Origin: Synergistes jonesii
GTDB lineage: Bacteria > Synergistota > Synergistia > Synergistales > Synergistaceae
NCBI RefSeq assembly: GCF_000712295.1
Contig: NZ_JMKI01000037.1
Span: 124,001 to 188,000, forward strand
Length of the DNA: 64,000 bases
Direction of reading: 5' to 3'
A model generated the notes under the pieces. That model was not told the DNA's origin. It saw only the letters and a list, made by a program, of their open reading frames with translations, and ran no database searches. Position 1 is the first letter of the stretch. Each line of letters starts with the position of its first letter. A program made the translations under genes and the position numbers. Of this stretch, positions 24,841 through 33,732 are shown piece after piece.

Positions 24841-26072
24841 TCGACCTCCCCTCTTTGTCCCCCGAGCGACACTCCGCTCACGGAAGCGTCGGCCGAGCCG
24901 TCGCCGAAAATGATTTTCACGCAGTCGCCGGCCGCAAGAGAGGCGGCCGAACGGATTATCTTTCCGCGGCGGTCCTCGCATATGCTGTAACCTTTCGAAA
25001 GAAGGGAAAGGGGGGAGAGCCCCTCAAGGCGCTGCGCGAGGGAAAGCAGCGAAGCGCTGGCGTCCTTGAGCCGCGCCCCGATGTTTTTGTCAAGCAGCCC
25101 CTCCACCGACGAGAGGAAATCTGACGCCGGCGCGAGGCAGTTTTTCTCTATCGCCCTGTCGAGGCGCTCTTCGACGCCGGTCAAATTATCGCCGCAGCCG
25201 CTGAGGCGCGCGGAAATCCGCGAGAACATGCTCTGCCGCGCGGAAGAAAGAGCCGCGCCCAAGGCCCTGCCGTCGGGAAAGAGCCTCTCGGCCGCGCCCG
25301 ACGGAGTCGGCGCGTAGGCGTCGGCCGCCATGTCGGCGAGAGTGCTGTCGATCTGATGTCCCAGCCCCGTTATAACTGGCACCGGGCAGAGGCGCACGGC
25401 GCGCGTCACGAATTCGTCGTCGAAAATGTCGAGGTCGTCCCTGTTTCCTCCGCCGCGCGCAAGTATCGCGCAGGAAAGCCCTTCGATGCCGCGAAGGCGC
25501 TCGAAAGCCCTCACGATGTCGCCGGCCGCTTCGACCCCCTGCATGAGACTGGGCACGACGATAAGCTCGGCGCAGGGGAAGCGCAGAGAATGGAGCTTTA
25601 TTATGTCCTGAAGCGCCGCGCCTGTAGGCGACGTTATCACCGCGACGCGCTCGGGGAAGCGCGGCAGCGGCCTCTTAAGCCGTGCGTCGAATAGCCCCTC
25701 CTTTTCGAGGCGGAGCCTCAACGCCGCCTTCGCGCGCGCTTTAGCCCCCGCGCCGAGAGGCAGCAGCGTCGTAGCGTATATCTGATATGAGCCACGCGCG
25801 CCGTAGACGTCGATGCGCCCGCGAACGAGCACCTCGTCGCCGTCCTTCGGCCAGACAAGCACCGAGCTCGCGTAGGAGCGGAAGAGCACGCACGCGACGC
25901 GCGTGTTTTCGCCGAGAAGAGTGAAATATGCGTGTCCGCTCGTGTGAAGTTTGAAGCCGAGAAGTTCGCCGCGCACCGAAAAGTTTGACAGCATCGGCTC
26001 GCGCAGCAACGCCTCCCGAATGCCGGCCGTCATCTCGTCGACCGTGAGAATCTCGTTATTTACGCCCCTCAT
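24837..26072 (-). CDS. xseA: Exodeoxyribonuclease VII large subunit
   Basis: A 411-aa protein with the N-terminal OB domain (SNFSVRGELLGFKLHTSGHAYFT split across two strands), the catalytic core signatures VITSPTGAALQDI and ILARGGGNRDDLDIFDDE, GLGHQIDSTLAD and PTPSGAAE, and the helical C-terminal arm. It degrades single-stranded DNA together with XseB; no xseB is next to it. The start overlaps the nusB stop as ATGA; the longer open frame to 26261 lies in nusB and is not used. Confidence 0.93.
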   Translation of the reverse strand: MRGVNNEILTVDEMTAGIREALLREPMLSNFSVRGELLGFKLHTSGHAYFTLLGENTRVACVLFRSYASSVLVWPKDGDEVLVRGRIDVYGARGSYQIYATTLLPLGAGAKARAKAALRLRLEKEGLFDARLKRPLPRFPERVAVITSPTGAALQDIIKLHSLRFPCAELIVVPSLMQGVEAAGDIVRAFERLRGIEGLSCAILARGGGNRDDLDIFDDEFVTRAVRLCPVPVITGLGHQIDSTLADMAADAYAPTPSGAAERLFPDGRALGAALSSARQSMFSRISARLSGCGDNLTGVEERLDRAIEKNCLAPASDFLSSVEGLLDKNIGARLKDASASLLSLAQRLEGLSPLSLLSKGYSICEDRRGKIIRSAASLAAGDCVKIIFGDGSADASVSGVSLGGQRGEVE

Positions 26073-26596
26073 CGCCCTCGCGCTATCCGTCCGAGCACGC
26101 CGTTCACAAACTTCGGAGATTCCCCCGTGCCGAAAATTTTGGCAAGATAGACGGCCTCCGATATCGCGACGTTCAGCGGGACTTTTTTCGACATTATCCC
26201 CTCGTAGACGGCGAGCGATATGATGCTCTTGTCTATCGAGTCGAGCCTCTCTGAACGCCATCTGCTTTCAAGGTGCATGCGCACCGCGTTTTCCACAGCC
26301 GCGTAGTCCGCACGGATGCCGCGGAAGAGTTCCTGCGCGTAGGATATCACCTCGTCGCGCTCGGCGTCGGAAAGCGAAATGTCGAACGCTTCGACGAAGG
26401 GGAATTTTTTCTTATCCGGCGGCGCCGCCTCGCCCTCCTCCACGAGCTCTCCGCGGAAAAGCTCGAGAGCTTCGTCCGCCGGAAATAATTCCAGCGCTTC
26501 GTCCGCAGAGGGGCAGGACCTCAAATCAAGCATATATACGAGCTGCAGCGCTATCTCCCGCGCTCTGCGGCGCAGCTGCGCCTTACGGGACATCAA
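26069..26596 (-). CDS. nusB: Transcription antitermination factor NusB
   Basis: An all-helical 175-aa RNA-binding protein. It has the N-terminal RRRAREIALQLVYMLDL and the C-terminal pattern LDSIDKSIISLAVYEG, VPLNVAISEAVYLAKIFG and FVNGVLGRIA, all characteristic. An insert of about 30 residues around DEALELFPADEALELF contains a small internal repeat of DEALELF. The start is a TTG (26596) or the following ATG. Gene order nusB-xseA is common. Confidence 0.92.
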   Translation of the reverse strand: MMSRKAQLRRRAREIALQLVYMLDLRSCPSADEALELFPADEALELFRGELVEEGEAAPPDKKKFPFVEAFDISLSDAERDEVISYAQELFRGIRADYAAVENAVRMHLESRWRSERLDSIDKSIISLAVYEGIMSKKVPLNVAISEAVYLAKIFGTGESPKFVNGVLGRIARGR

Positions 26597-26602
26597 AGAA
26601 AA

Positions 26603-27076
26603 TCATCTCCTGAAGTGCTCTTTCAAAGCTCCGATTTGTTTGCGCCCGTCCTCGGTGATGAGAATCCACGCGGCGCCGTACCCTACCACCGCCGCGAAAA
26701 CGGACCATACTATGCCCTTTATGCCCATATGAAACAGCGCGGTGAGGGCCGCGGCTGCGACCGCCCAGAAAAGGGGCATCATCCACAGCGGGGTCGTTTT
26801 TCTGTTGTCCTGCGGCGCTACATTCACCCAGTTCAGCTGAGCCGTGATTCCGGATTTCGCGAACAGGTCGCCGAAACGCGTTTCGAGAGACTTTCTCGTT
26901 TCGAGATCGGTATCCTCCGGCGCCGCGATATACGCGTTAAGCAGGTTTTTCTCGCCTATGAACGAAACATCCTGCACGTAAAGCTCCTTCGGGATACGCC
27001 TGGAAATAATGAGCTTGGCCGCGTCCCCGTCGATCCATACCTTCCCAAGCTTCGTAGTTGTCCACAAAAAAAGCAT
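26603..27076 (-). CDS. Two-TM membrane protein, between Asp23 and NusB genes (unknown function)
   Basis: About 157 aa. The N-terminal 95 residues look soluble (KLIISRRIPKELYVQDV, then charged segments), followed by two hydrophobic segments (about 108-124 and 127-147) and a basic tail. I do not recognise the family. In Firmicutes the Asp23 neighbourhood carries AmaP and DUF2273 membrane partners, and this protein may fill that role, but it is not similar enough for me to say so. The start is the ATG at 27076 with AAAGGCGG 8 nt upstream; a GTG at 27085 is open too. Confidence 0.7.
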   Translation of the reverse strand: MLFLWTTTKLGKVWIDGDAAKLIISRRIPKELYVQDVSFIGEKNLLNAYIAAPEDTDLETRKSLETRFGDLFAKSGITAQLNWVNVAPQDNRKTTPLWMMPLFWAVAAAALTALFHMGIKGIVWSVFAAVVGYGAAWILITEDGRKQIGALKEHFRR

Positions 27077-27093
27077 AACAGTCACCGCCTTTC

Positions 27094-27126
27094 AAAAAAA
27101 GAGGCCGGTCATGGCAAACCGGCCTC
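27094..27126 (-). terminator. Terminator after the Asp23 gene
   Basis: A 9-bp perfect stem (GAGGCCGGT and its complement, 8-nt loop) followed by TTTTTTT on the minus strand. It should reduce read-through from the Asp23 gene into the membrane protein and nusB. Confidence 0.9.
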
Positions 27127-27147
27127 CCTGTGTTCGTCACAGTTGAA

Positions 27148-27612
27148 TCAGGCCTTCTCGCCGTCGTCGGAGGCCGCTTCCTCGCCGTTTTCTTCCTCTG
27201 CGTCGCTTTCGGCAAAGGTGATGCCTTGAACGTAAACGTTCACGCTCTTGATCGAATAGCCGGTAAAGCGCTCGATCTGCTCCTTCACGGCTTCCTGCAC
27301 GTCCCAGCAGACATCGGGAATCCTCAGCCCGTACTTCACCGAAATGTACGCGTCTACGACGATCTCGGCGGCATCTCCGTCGGAGATCGAGATGCGCACG
27401 CCGTTCGTGGTCTTGCGCCCCAGCCTCAGATTCGTCATAAGGCCGGGGTTCGCCGGCGATACGCCCTCTACGCTGCTCAACGCCTTAGCAACAAGCTGGG
27501 CTATGACTTCTTCCGAAATACGCACCTTGCCTTCCAGATTCGCCTGATCTACTCCGGGTTCGGCCTGGGCCTTTTCGTCAGCGATTATTTCTTCGTTCAC
27601 CGGTTCCACCAT
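27148..27612 (-). CDS. Asp23/Gls24 family envelope stress protein
   Basis: A 154-aa protein with the Asp23 domain at about residues 28-125: ISEEVIAQLVAKALSSVEGV, VRISISDGDAAEIVVDAYISVKYG split across strands, WDVQEAVKEQIERFTG and SVNVYVQGI. Both ends are acidic and probably disordered. In Staphylococcus and Bacillus relatives the family is linked to the cell envelope and alkaline shock. GGAGGAG gives a good ribosome-binding site. Confidence 0.9.
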   Translation of the reverse strand: MVEPVNEEIIADEKAQAEPGVDQANLEGKVRISEEVIAQLVAKALSSVEGVSPANPGLMTNLRLGRKTTNGVRISISDGDAAEIVVDAYISVKYGLRIPDVCWDVQEAVKEQIERFTGYSIKSVNVYVQGITFAESDAEEENGEEAASDDGEKA

Positions 27613-27663
27613 ACACAGCTCCTCCTTTGTTTAAAAACCCGTCAAAGAGAAAACTCTCCGCCG

Positions 27664-28110
27664 CTAATCTTCGGGCAGTTTGAACTGTTTGCCGCAGTGC
27701 GGGCAGACGAGCTCCTCTTCTTCTTTGTACATCGCAGGTTCATAATAAAAATCGTTGTGGCAGTTCGGACAGGTTACGGATTCGTACTCTTCCTCGTCGA
27801 ATTCCTCGTAATCCCCATCCTCTTCGTCTTCGTCGTGATGGTGATGCTCGCGGCACTCGTCATCATCGTCGTATCCTTCGCCGAGGAAGTCGCCGAGATC
27901 GTCTTCGAGCTTAGAGACGTCTTCGTCAAGCTGGTCAAGATAATCGTTGAGCTCCTCGTGGACTTCTTCGTGCTTTTCGATATCGACAGCCAGGGACTCC
28001 AGTGCATCGACCAGTGCTGCGTAAAACTTCGCCTTGTCAGTCGAACCGGCAGCCAGATTCTGCCCGTCGATAAGACCCTTCAAATATGCTATTTTCTCAC
28101 GTGCGCTCAT
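27664..28110 (-). CDS. CD1247-type N-terminal domain protein with C-terminal zinc ribbon
   Basis: A 148-aa protein. Residues 1-75 form an acidic helical domain (KIAYLKGLIDGQN, then LDQLDEDVSKLEDDLGD), the middle is very acidic with a His cluster (ECREHHHHDEDEED), and the C-terminus has two CxxC knuckles (TCPNCHNDF and VCPHCGKQF) that form a zinc ribbon. The same layout occurs in the CD1247-like proteins of Clostridia, whose role is not established. It sits between efp and the Asp23 gene with good GGAGGGG spacing. Confidence 0.85.
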   Translation of the reverse strand: MSAREKIAYLKGLIDGQNLAAGSTDKAKFYAALVDALESLAVDIEKHEEVHEELNDYLDQLDEDVSKLEDDLGDFLGEGYDDDDECREHHHHDEDEEDGDYEEFDEEEYESVTCPNCHNDFYYEPAMYKEEEELVCPHCGKQFKLPED

Positions 28111-28151
28111 TTGAACCCCTCCTGTCGGATTATAAGGCTGTACGCCTGTCC

Positions 28152-28724
28152 CTATTTCTTCGCCCTTTCTAAATACTCTCCAGTCCTCGTGTCGACGAGG
28201 ATATCCTCGCCGTTTTCAACGAAGAACGGGACAGTAACAACAAGGCCGGTTTCCGTAGTCGCGGGCTTGCCGCTTCCGGAGGCCGTGTCGCCCTTGAATC
28301 CGGGAGGCGTGTCCGTTATCTTCATAACGACCTGATTGGGAAGTTCTATCCCCATCACGCGCCCCTCGTACATATCGAAGCTGACCTCAAGGTCATCTAC
28401 CAGATACTTCACAGCGTCGCCCAGCACGTTGGAGGGAATGGTCACCTGGTCGTAAGATTCCATATCCATGAAAACGTAGTCCTCTCCGTCCCTGTACTGA
28501 TACTGAGCCGGCTTTTCGTCGAAAATTATTCTTTCGAAGCGCTCGCCGGATTTGAACGACTGGTCGACGCTCGAACCCGTCTCAAGGTTGCGGAGCTTGC
28601 CCCGCACGATCGCGCCGCCGCGTCCCATTTTGTGGTGCGAGCATTCGAGAATCACCCACATTCCGCCCTCCCATTTTATCTTGAGTCCCGGGCGGAAATC
28701 GCTCGTATCAACTACCTGCGCCAT
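28152..28724 (-). CDS. efp: Translation elongation factor P
   Basis: Relieves ribosome stalling at polyproline. The 190-aa protein has the three OB-type domains, starting FRPGLKIKWEGGMW and ending with the PPGFKGDTASGSGKPATTETG signature. The tip of domain I reads HHKMGRGGAIVR, with Arg35 where E. coli and B. subtilis EF-P carry the modified Lys; Thermus EF-P also has Arg here. The start is the ATG at 28724 (GGGAGG, 7 nt); the upstream open frame includes the promoter and is not used. Confidence 0.96.
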   Translation of the reverse strand: MAQVVDTSDFRPGLKIKWEGGMWVILECSHHKMGRGGAIVRGKLRNLETGSSVDQSFKSGERFERIIFDEKPAQYQYRDGEDYVFMDMESYDQVTIPSNVLGDAVKYLVDDLEVSFDMYEGRVMGIELPNQVVMKITDTPPGFKGDTASGSGKPATTETGLVVTVPFFVENGEDILVDTRTGEYLERAKK

Positions 28725-28793
28725 AAAAATGCCTCCCCGTGCTTTTTCGGACATTCGGATGCCCACACATATCAATTCTGACCATGCTGTAGA

Positions 28794-28823
28794 ATCATAA
28801 CATAAAATATGCCGTATAATCAA
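28794..28823 (-). promoter_or_regulatory. Sigma-70 promoter for efp
   Basis: TTGATT (28818-28823), 18-nt spacer, TATGAT (28794-28799), predicting a leader of about 65 nt. A 6-bp GCCGAA/TTCGGC hairpin lies just upstream. Confidence 0.6.
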
Positions 28824-28867
28824 ACACGGCCGAAAATATTCGGCAAAAGGCGTGAATGCGGCGATAT

Positions 28868-29788
28868 TCAGCGCGCCGCGTTCGGCATATAGAAGACGAA
28901 TTTCTCGCAGTAGAGTACGTACTCGGATTTTCCCTTCCACTGCGATAGAATCTCAGCCGTGCACTTTTCCCCGCCCTCTATCCTCCCCGGGGAAAGATCT
29001 TTGTCCTCTCCCCGCGCGACGACGTAGACGGTCAGCAGCTGGCCGTCTGCGGAAAATCGCACGTCGCAGATACCATTCTCCCTAGGCTGAGCTCCGGCGG
29101 TGCGGTAGTCGTTCGTATAAAAAATTTCATCCGCGCCGGCCCAGCATTCCATGACACGGAAGAGGAGAAGCCTTTCTCCCTTAGGCACGACGACCTCATC
29201 TTTGTTGAGGCTCCTCAGCGCGAGCGAATAATCGTAAAATTTTGAGAGCACGAGAGGAGAGCGCGGAGGATCGGAGTTCGCGAAGGTGACCCAGTTTTTG
29301 ACCGAGCCCGGCTTGTCGTAGATATCCGCGTCGAAATAACCGGCGTCGAGCTTCCTGTCGAAGCCGACCGAGCTCGCGCTCTTCCCAACGGTGCGCTCCG
29401 CGCTGGTACGGCACGAAAGCGGATAGGCGAAAACGATTCTCAGGCAGCCGCCCTCCTCGCCGTTCTTTCCCTTTACTACGGAGACGGGGCCGGCCCAGCT
29501 GAAAAAGCGTCCGCTGCGCGAGCCCAGCGATTCTTTGTAATCCTGAGCGCCTGTGGGGACGCCGAGCGCGCAGAAGCGCGCCGGAGCCCCCAGAATCGCG
29601 CGGATAGTGAGGATGCGCTGCTGCGCTATGCGCCGGTCGCGCAGCAGGCGCAGCAGATGCATCCCGTTTTTAAAAGGGGCGAAAAAGATCGCCGAAATTA
29701 GGGAGAGGATCAAAACGGAAAGCAGTACCTCGGCGATGAAAAAGGCGCGGCTCCGGCCGAGTTTAAGGGTCCGGCCACAGCAGCGCAT
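28868..29788 (-). CDS. Prepilin-like protein with N-terminal pilin anchor
   Basis: A 306-aa protein. After a short basic start, FFIAEVLLSVLILSLISAIFF (residues 16-36) has the form of a prepilin N-terminal helix, with Glu at position +5 from a possible cleavage before Phe16; the residue before it is not the usual Gly. The remaining 265 residues are soluble with four or more Cys and match no family I recognise. As the last gene of the pilus operon, overlapping the preceding prepilin gene, it may be a minor pilin or pseudopilin. Confidence 0.6.
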   Translation of the reverse strand: MRCCGRTLKLGRSRAFFIAEVLLSVLILSLISAIFFAPFKNGMHLLRLLRDRRIAQQRILTIRAILGAPARFCALGVPTGAQDYKESLGSRSGRFFSWAGPVSVVKGKNGEEGGCLRIVFAYPLSCRTSAERTVGKSASSVGFDRKLDAGYFDADIYDKPGSVKNWVTFANSDPPRSPLVLSKFYDYSLALRSLNKDEVVVPKGERLLLFRVMECWAGADEIFYTNDYRTAGAQPRENGICDVRFSADGQLLTVYVVARGEDKDLSPGRIEGGEKCTAEILSQWKGKSEYVLYCEKFVFYMPNAAR

Positions 29789-30179
29789 TTTTGTCGTCGG
29801 AGTCGGGCAGGCTGTAGTAAGCCGCCGTTATCTTGCCGCAGATTTCGCAGCTGCCGCGTTTCACGGCATAGCCGCCGGGGTCGCTGTGAGCGGAAAGATG
29901 CGCGAGAGCCAGCGCGGCGTTTTCTTCCGATTTAAGGCGTGCTTCGGCCACCGCACAGAAGCGGACGACCCAGCTAAGCATCGAGAAGGCGACAAGCAGA
30001 GCGACGAGCGAGAGGGCCGCGGCCGCCAGCGCTTCCGCAAGCAGGAAACCGCCGCGCGCCGTAACCTTAGGCATATTATGCACAGCGAAAGCTGCCGTCG
30101 CCGCAGGAGCGCAAGGGCTCTCCGCCGCTACCGTTTCAACGGCGCGCGGAGTTTCCTTTATAGAAGAAAATTTCCGCAT
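29763..30179 (-). CDS. Prepilin-like protein (minor pilin candidate)
   Basis: A 138-aa protein. The N-methylation-type motif appears as ARGG then FLLAEALAAAALSLVALL: Gly before Phe and Glu at +5, followed by a hydrophobic helix. The rest is short with a CEIC pair. The start at 30179 has AGGGGTG upstream and gives an unusually long 40-50 residue leader before the cleavage site; the ATG at 30074 would give a normal short leader but lacks a ribosome-binding site. It lies between the ATPase gene and the longer prepilin gene. Confidence 0.65.
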   Translation of the reverse strand: MRKFSSIKETPRAVETVAAESPCAPAATAAFAVHNMPKVTARGGFLLAEALAAAALSLVALLVAFSMLSWVVRFCAVAEARLKSEENAALALAHLSAHSDPGGYAVKRGSCEICGKITAAYYSLPDSDDKNALLWPDP

Positions 30180-30192
30180 CAGCTGGACACCC

Positions 30193-31905
30193 CTATTCCG
30201 TCATCGTTGTAAACAACATTTCGTCAATGCTTGTTATTCCGGCTTCTACCTTTGCTTGTGCATCCTCGCGCATCGTCGTCATGCCCAGACGGCGCGCGTG
30301 ATCGCGTATTTCCTGCTCCGAAGCGCCCTCGCTTATCATCGTGCGCAGCCTCCGGTCCACCGGCATTATCTCAGCGACGACGGTGCGCCCATTGTAGCCT
30401 GTGAAGCGGCATTCGGGACAGCCCTTAGGCGCGTAGACGACTCTGTCGGCGGAGATTCCCGTCTCCCTCTCGAGAGCCCGGGTTATCTGCAACCTTTCCC
30501 TGCAGTGCGGACAGAGCTTCCTCACAAGGCGCTGCGCGAGCACCGCGCGCACCGACGACGAGAGGAGGTAGCGGGGGACCCCCATGTCGAGCAGCCTGTT
30601 TATCGCGGTCGGGGCGTCGTTCGTGTGCAGCGTGCTAAGCACAAGGTGTCCCGTCAGAGCCGCGCGTACCGCCAGCTGCGAGGTTTCGGTATCGCGGATT
30701 TCTCCGACCATTACTATATCGGGGTCTTGACGCAGAACAGAGCGCAGCACGGCGCCGAACGTGAGGCCGATTTTTTCATTGATTTGGGTTTGGGTCAACC
30801 CCGCTATCGTATATTCTACGGGGTCTTCGAGCGTAATGATATTTTTCGTAGGCTGGTTCAGAATCTCAAGCAGCGAGTAAAGCGTAGTCGATTTGCCTGA
30901 GCCCGTGGGCCCGGTGACGAGGACGATGCCGTTCGACGCCGATACGGCATCTTTAAGCATCTTTTCCTGTCCGTCGCTGAAGCCGAGCTTTTTGATTCCT
31001 ACCTTGTCATTGTCCTGGTCGAGCAGACGAAGGACGACCTTCTCGCCGAAAATCGAGGGCAGGGTCGATACGCGCAGGTCTATGCGCGAGCCGGCCACCT
31101 TTATCAGGATACGTCCGTCCTGTGGGCGGCGCTTTTCAGCTATATCCATGCCGGCTAGAATCTTTATGCGCGCGACGAGCGGCAGATGAAGGTTCGTCGG
31201 GATATCTATTGCGGAAAAGAGCGTGCCATCGATGCGAAAGCGCACGCGCGTCATCTTTTCGGCCGGCTCGACGTGAATGTCGGAAGCCTTTTCGCGCACG
31301 CCCTGCTCAAGGATGCTGTTCACAAGGCGGACGACTGGCGCGGCGTCCGCTCCTATCTCGGCGACGTCCTGCGCCTTAGCCTGGGAGATCGTTACGACGT
31401 CGGAGACATCTCCGCCGGTCCCCCGCTTCATCGCGTCGGCCATCGCGTCGCGGACGCTCGACTGGACTCTGTAGTAATTCACGAGCGCCTTGCGTATATC
31501 GGCGGGAGTAGCGACGCGTATCTCTATATCCCTGTTCGTCAGCAGGAATATTTCGTCGACCGCGTGGATGTCCAGCGGGTCGGACATCGCTATCGCTATT
31601 TTGTCGCTGCCTATGAGCTTAAGAGGCAGTACGTTCAAGCGGGTCGCGACCTTCTCCGGCACCGCGGCCAATGCTTCCTGCTGCGGCTTCACAACAGAAA
31701 GGTTGACCGGCTGCAGGCCGAGCTGCTCGCAGAGAGCGTCGGCGAGGTGATTTTCGGTCAGGCGTCCGTCGTTGATCAGAATTTCGCCGAGACGAAGGCG
31801 CGAGACCTTCTGCTCTTCGAGGGCTGCGTGAAGATTTTCCCGGGAGATCACGCCGGCGTTGACGAGAATCTCGCCGAGTGGGACGACCTTAGAGTGCCCG
31901 CCCAC
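30193..31905 (-). CDS. pilB: Type IV pilus / type II secretion assembly ATPase (PilB/GspE)
   Basis: The 570-aa cytoplasmic motor has an MshEN (GspE-N) domain at residues 5-150 (LGEILVNAGVISRENLHAAL), then the ATPase core: ILEQGVREKASDIHVEP, Walker A TGPTGSGKSTTLYSLL, the Asp box LEDPVEYTIAGLTQTQ, Walker B RQDPDIVMVGEIRDTETS and the His box TGHLVLSTLHTNDA. A C-terminal zinc knuckle has CPHC and CPEC. These features define extension/export ATPases rather than PilT. It sits between the secretin and prepilin genes. Confidence 0.95.
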   Translation of the reverse strand: MGGHSKVVPLGEILVNAGVISRENLHAALEEQKVSRLRLGEILINDGRLTENHLADALCEQLGLQPVNLSVVKPQQEALAAVPEKVATRLNVLPLKLIGSDKIAIAMSDPLDIHAVDEIFLLTNRDIEIRVATPADIRKALVNYYRVQSSVRDAMADAMKRGTGGDVSDVVTISQAKAQDVAEIGADAAPVVRLVNSILEQGVREKASDIHVEPAEKMTRVRFRIDGTLFSAIDIPTNLHLPLVARIKILAGMDIAEKRRPQDGRILIKVAGSRIDLRVSTLPSIFGEKVVLRLLDQDNDKVGIKKLGFSDGQEKMLKDAVSASNGIVLVTGPTGSGKSTTLYSLLEILNQPTKNIITLEDPVEYTIAGLTQTQINEKIGLTFGAVLRSVLRQDPDIVMVGEIRDTETSQLAVRAALTGHLVLSTLHTNDAPTAINRLLDMGVPRYLLSSSVRAVLAQRLVRKLCPHCRERLQITRALERETGISADRVVYAPKGCPECRFTGYNGRTVVAEIMPVDRRLRTMISEGASEQEIRDHARRLGMTTMREDAQAKVEAGITSIDEMLFTTMTE

Positions 31906-31917
31906 TGTAAAGGCCTC

Positions 31918-33732
31918 CTACTGGTAAAGCGAGCTGCCCGCCATTTCGAGCACTTCCGCCTCGCCGGTCGGTATGTCGAGTATATATGGAATGGCGATAA
32001 ATGCGAGCTGAGACCTAACATGAGACGTGGTACGCGATTTGAAGAGCTCGCCGAGAAGCGGGATATAGCCGAGTATCGGAACGCGCGTGACGCTGTTGCT
32101 CCTGTTGTCCTGGTACAGCCCGCCGATAACGAATATTTCGCCGTTGCGCACCCTGACCTGCGTGTCAACTTCGCGCTTCGTCGTCTCCGGCGCTTCCGAG
32201 CTGCCGGAGCGTCTGAACGTTACGATCTCGCCCGCCGATATCTTCATCTTTATCGTTATGAAGCCGTCGCGCCCGAGCATAGGAGTGAATTCGAGCGTAG
32301 GCCCCGTCTCCTGATTCGAAAACTCGGGGTTGCCGTCGTCATCCAGCCCTGATTGATACAGATAATTGTGCGTCAGCCTGACGGAAGCCTTCTGACCGTC
32401 GAGAGCGACTACCGAAGGCGATGCGAGTATCTTGCCCTTGTTGTCCGACTCCATCGCTCGCAGCCCGGCGTCCAGCATTTTCATCGCAGGATCTACGATG
32501 CTGACGGGTATCGACGACGAATCGGTGCCAATGATCGGAACGCTGCCGGAGTTTGACGAAGAGCCCGTCGGGTTGAGATTCGGCGCTATCAGACCGTTGC
32601 CGTAGGTGTAGCGCGAACTGGCGCCCGTCGCGCCGTAGGTGAATATCCAGCCTCTGTACACCGCGGAGATCATCGACTCGATCTCCTGTCGAGCGGTGTC
32701 CGTTATTTCTACGAGGCGCGCCTCTATCATCACCTGCTGTCCCGGGTGGTCGAGCCTGTTCATAAGGGTTTCGACGCGGCGGTGCTGCTCCGGTGTCGCG
32801 GTGACGTAAAGGCAGCGCAGGCGCTCGTCCACTACCGGCGGCTTCGGCAGAGGGACGAGCCCCATAACTATAGCCGGCATCTTCGCAACGTCGCCGTAAG
32901 CGACTTTGTACTGCCTCGTTACGTTTTGCCCGAGCGTTTTCCCAACGCTCTCCGGGGTCCCGACGACGAGAGTCTTTCCGACAAGAGAATAGGAGAGGTC
33001 GTTCATGCGCAGCATATAGGCGAAGACCTCGCCGAAGCGCGCATTCTGGAAGGAGAAGGTCACAGGAGTGTCGGGAACGGAAGCGTCGAGCACGAGGTTC
33101 AGGTCATCGAGCTTAGCAAGCAGACGAAAAACTTCGCGCGCGGAGACGTCGCGCAGCTCAAGAGTCACAGGAGTCGAGATCGTAAGCGGATCTCCCTTCG
33201 GCGCTGGGCGCTTCGGCGGCACGAGCGGCGGTGCTATGTCGGACGGCGCTTCGAACATCAGCCTAAAGCGGTCAGCGCCGGGCAGCCCGGATATATTTTT
33301 CAGATTAAGGCGCTTCGGTCCGATGATATCCATCACGACCCTCCCCTCATAGGAGGTCACCGTGATTCTTTCGATGAGCGGATATTCATATGTTTGAGTC
33401 CAATTGTCGCTTTTTTTAAGGTCGACCTTGACAACCTCTCCCTCGAACTCGTCCCACCATTTTTTGCGGTCCGTATCGCGCGGGAAGCGCGTCTTTTCCC
33501 ATGCAAGCTTCGCGGCCTGCTCCGTACTGAGGACGGTCGGCAGCGGCATCTTAGTGCCGCGCAGCTCCATCATTATCTGGTTCGAACCGACCTGATGCAG
33601 TTTCAGTCCTTCTATTATCGCTTCGTCGCCGGAAGCCGCCTTACGCGCCGTAACCGCGACGGCGGAGGCGCCGCGCGGCGCGGAAAGGCAGAAAAGAGCC
33701 GTCAGCGCCGCCAGCAGCGCTATAGATTTCAT
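31918..33732 (-). CDS. pilQ: Secretin, outer membrane channel of the pilus/secretion system (PilQ/GspD)
   Basis: A 604-aa secretin. It has a signal peptide (SIALLAALTALFCLS...GASA), an N-terminal periplasmic region with an AMIN-like segment (MDIIGPKRLNLKN), an STN/N0 domain near residue 200 (ISTPVTLELRDVSAREVF), N1 near 300, and the C-terminal secretin barrel with the signature GGLYQDNRSNSVTRVPILGYIPLLGELF. The start is the ATG at 33732, overlapping the previous gene as ATGA; a GTG at 33762 is also in frame. Confidence 0.94.
   Translation of the reverse strand: MKSIALLAALTALFCLSAPRGASAVAVTARKAASGDEAIIEGLKLHQVGSNQIMMELRGTKMPLPTVLSTEQAAKLAWEKTRFPRDTDRKKWWDEFEGEVVKVDLKKSDNWTQTYEYPLIERITVTSYEGRVVMDIIGPKRLNLKNISGLPGADRFRLMFEAPSDIAPPLVPPKRPAPKGDPLTISTPVTLELRDVSAREVFRLLAKLDDLNLVLDASVPDTPVTFSFQNARFGEVFAYMLRMNDLSYSLVGKTLVVGTPESVGKTLGQNVTRQYKVAYGDVAKMPAIVMGLVPLPKPPVVDERLRCLYVTATPEQHRRVETLMNRLDHPGQQVMIEARLVEITDTARQEIESMISAVYRGWIFTYGATGASSRYTYGNGLIAPNLNPTGSSSNSGSVPIIGTDSSSIPVSIVDPAMKMLDAGLRAMESDNKGKILASPSVVALDGQKASVRLTHNYLYQSGLDDDGNPEFSNQETGPTLEFTPMLGRDGFITIKMKISAGEIVTFRRSGSSEAPETTKREVDTQVRVRNGEIFVIGGLYQDNRSNSVTRVPILGYIPLLGELFKSRTTSHVRSQLAFIAIPYILDIPTGEAEVLEMAGSSLYQ

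Noticed and set aside
27130-28335. 401-codon plus-strand frame opposite the Asp23, CD1247-type and efp genes
   Set aside because: It spans three real minus-strand genes and their intergenic regions; the hydrophobic FVVMVMLAAL segment is the complement of acidic codons (GAC/GAT/GAA).
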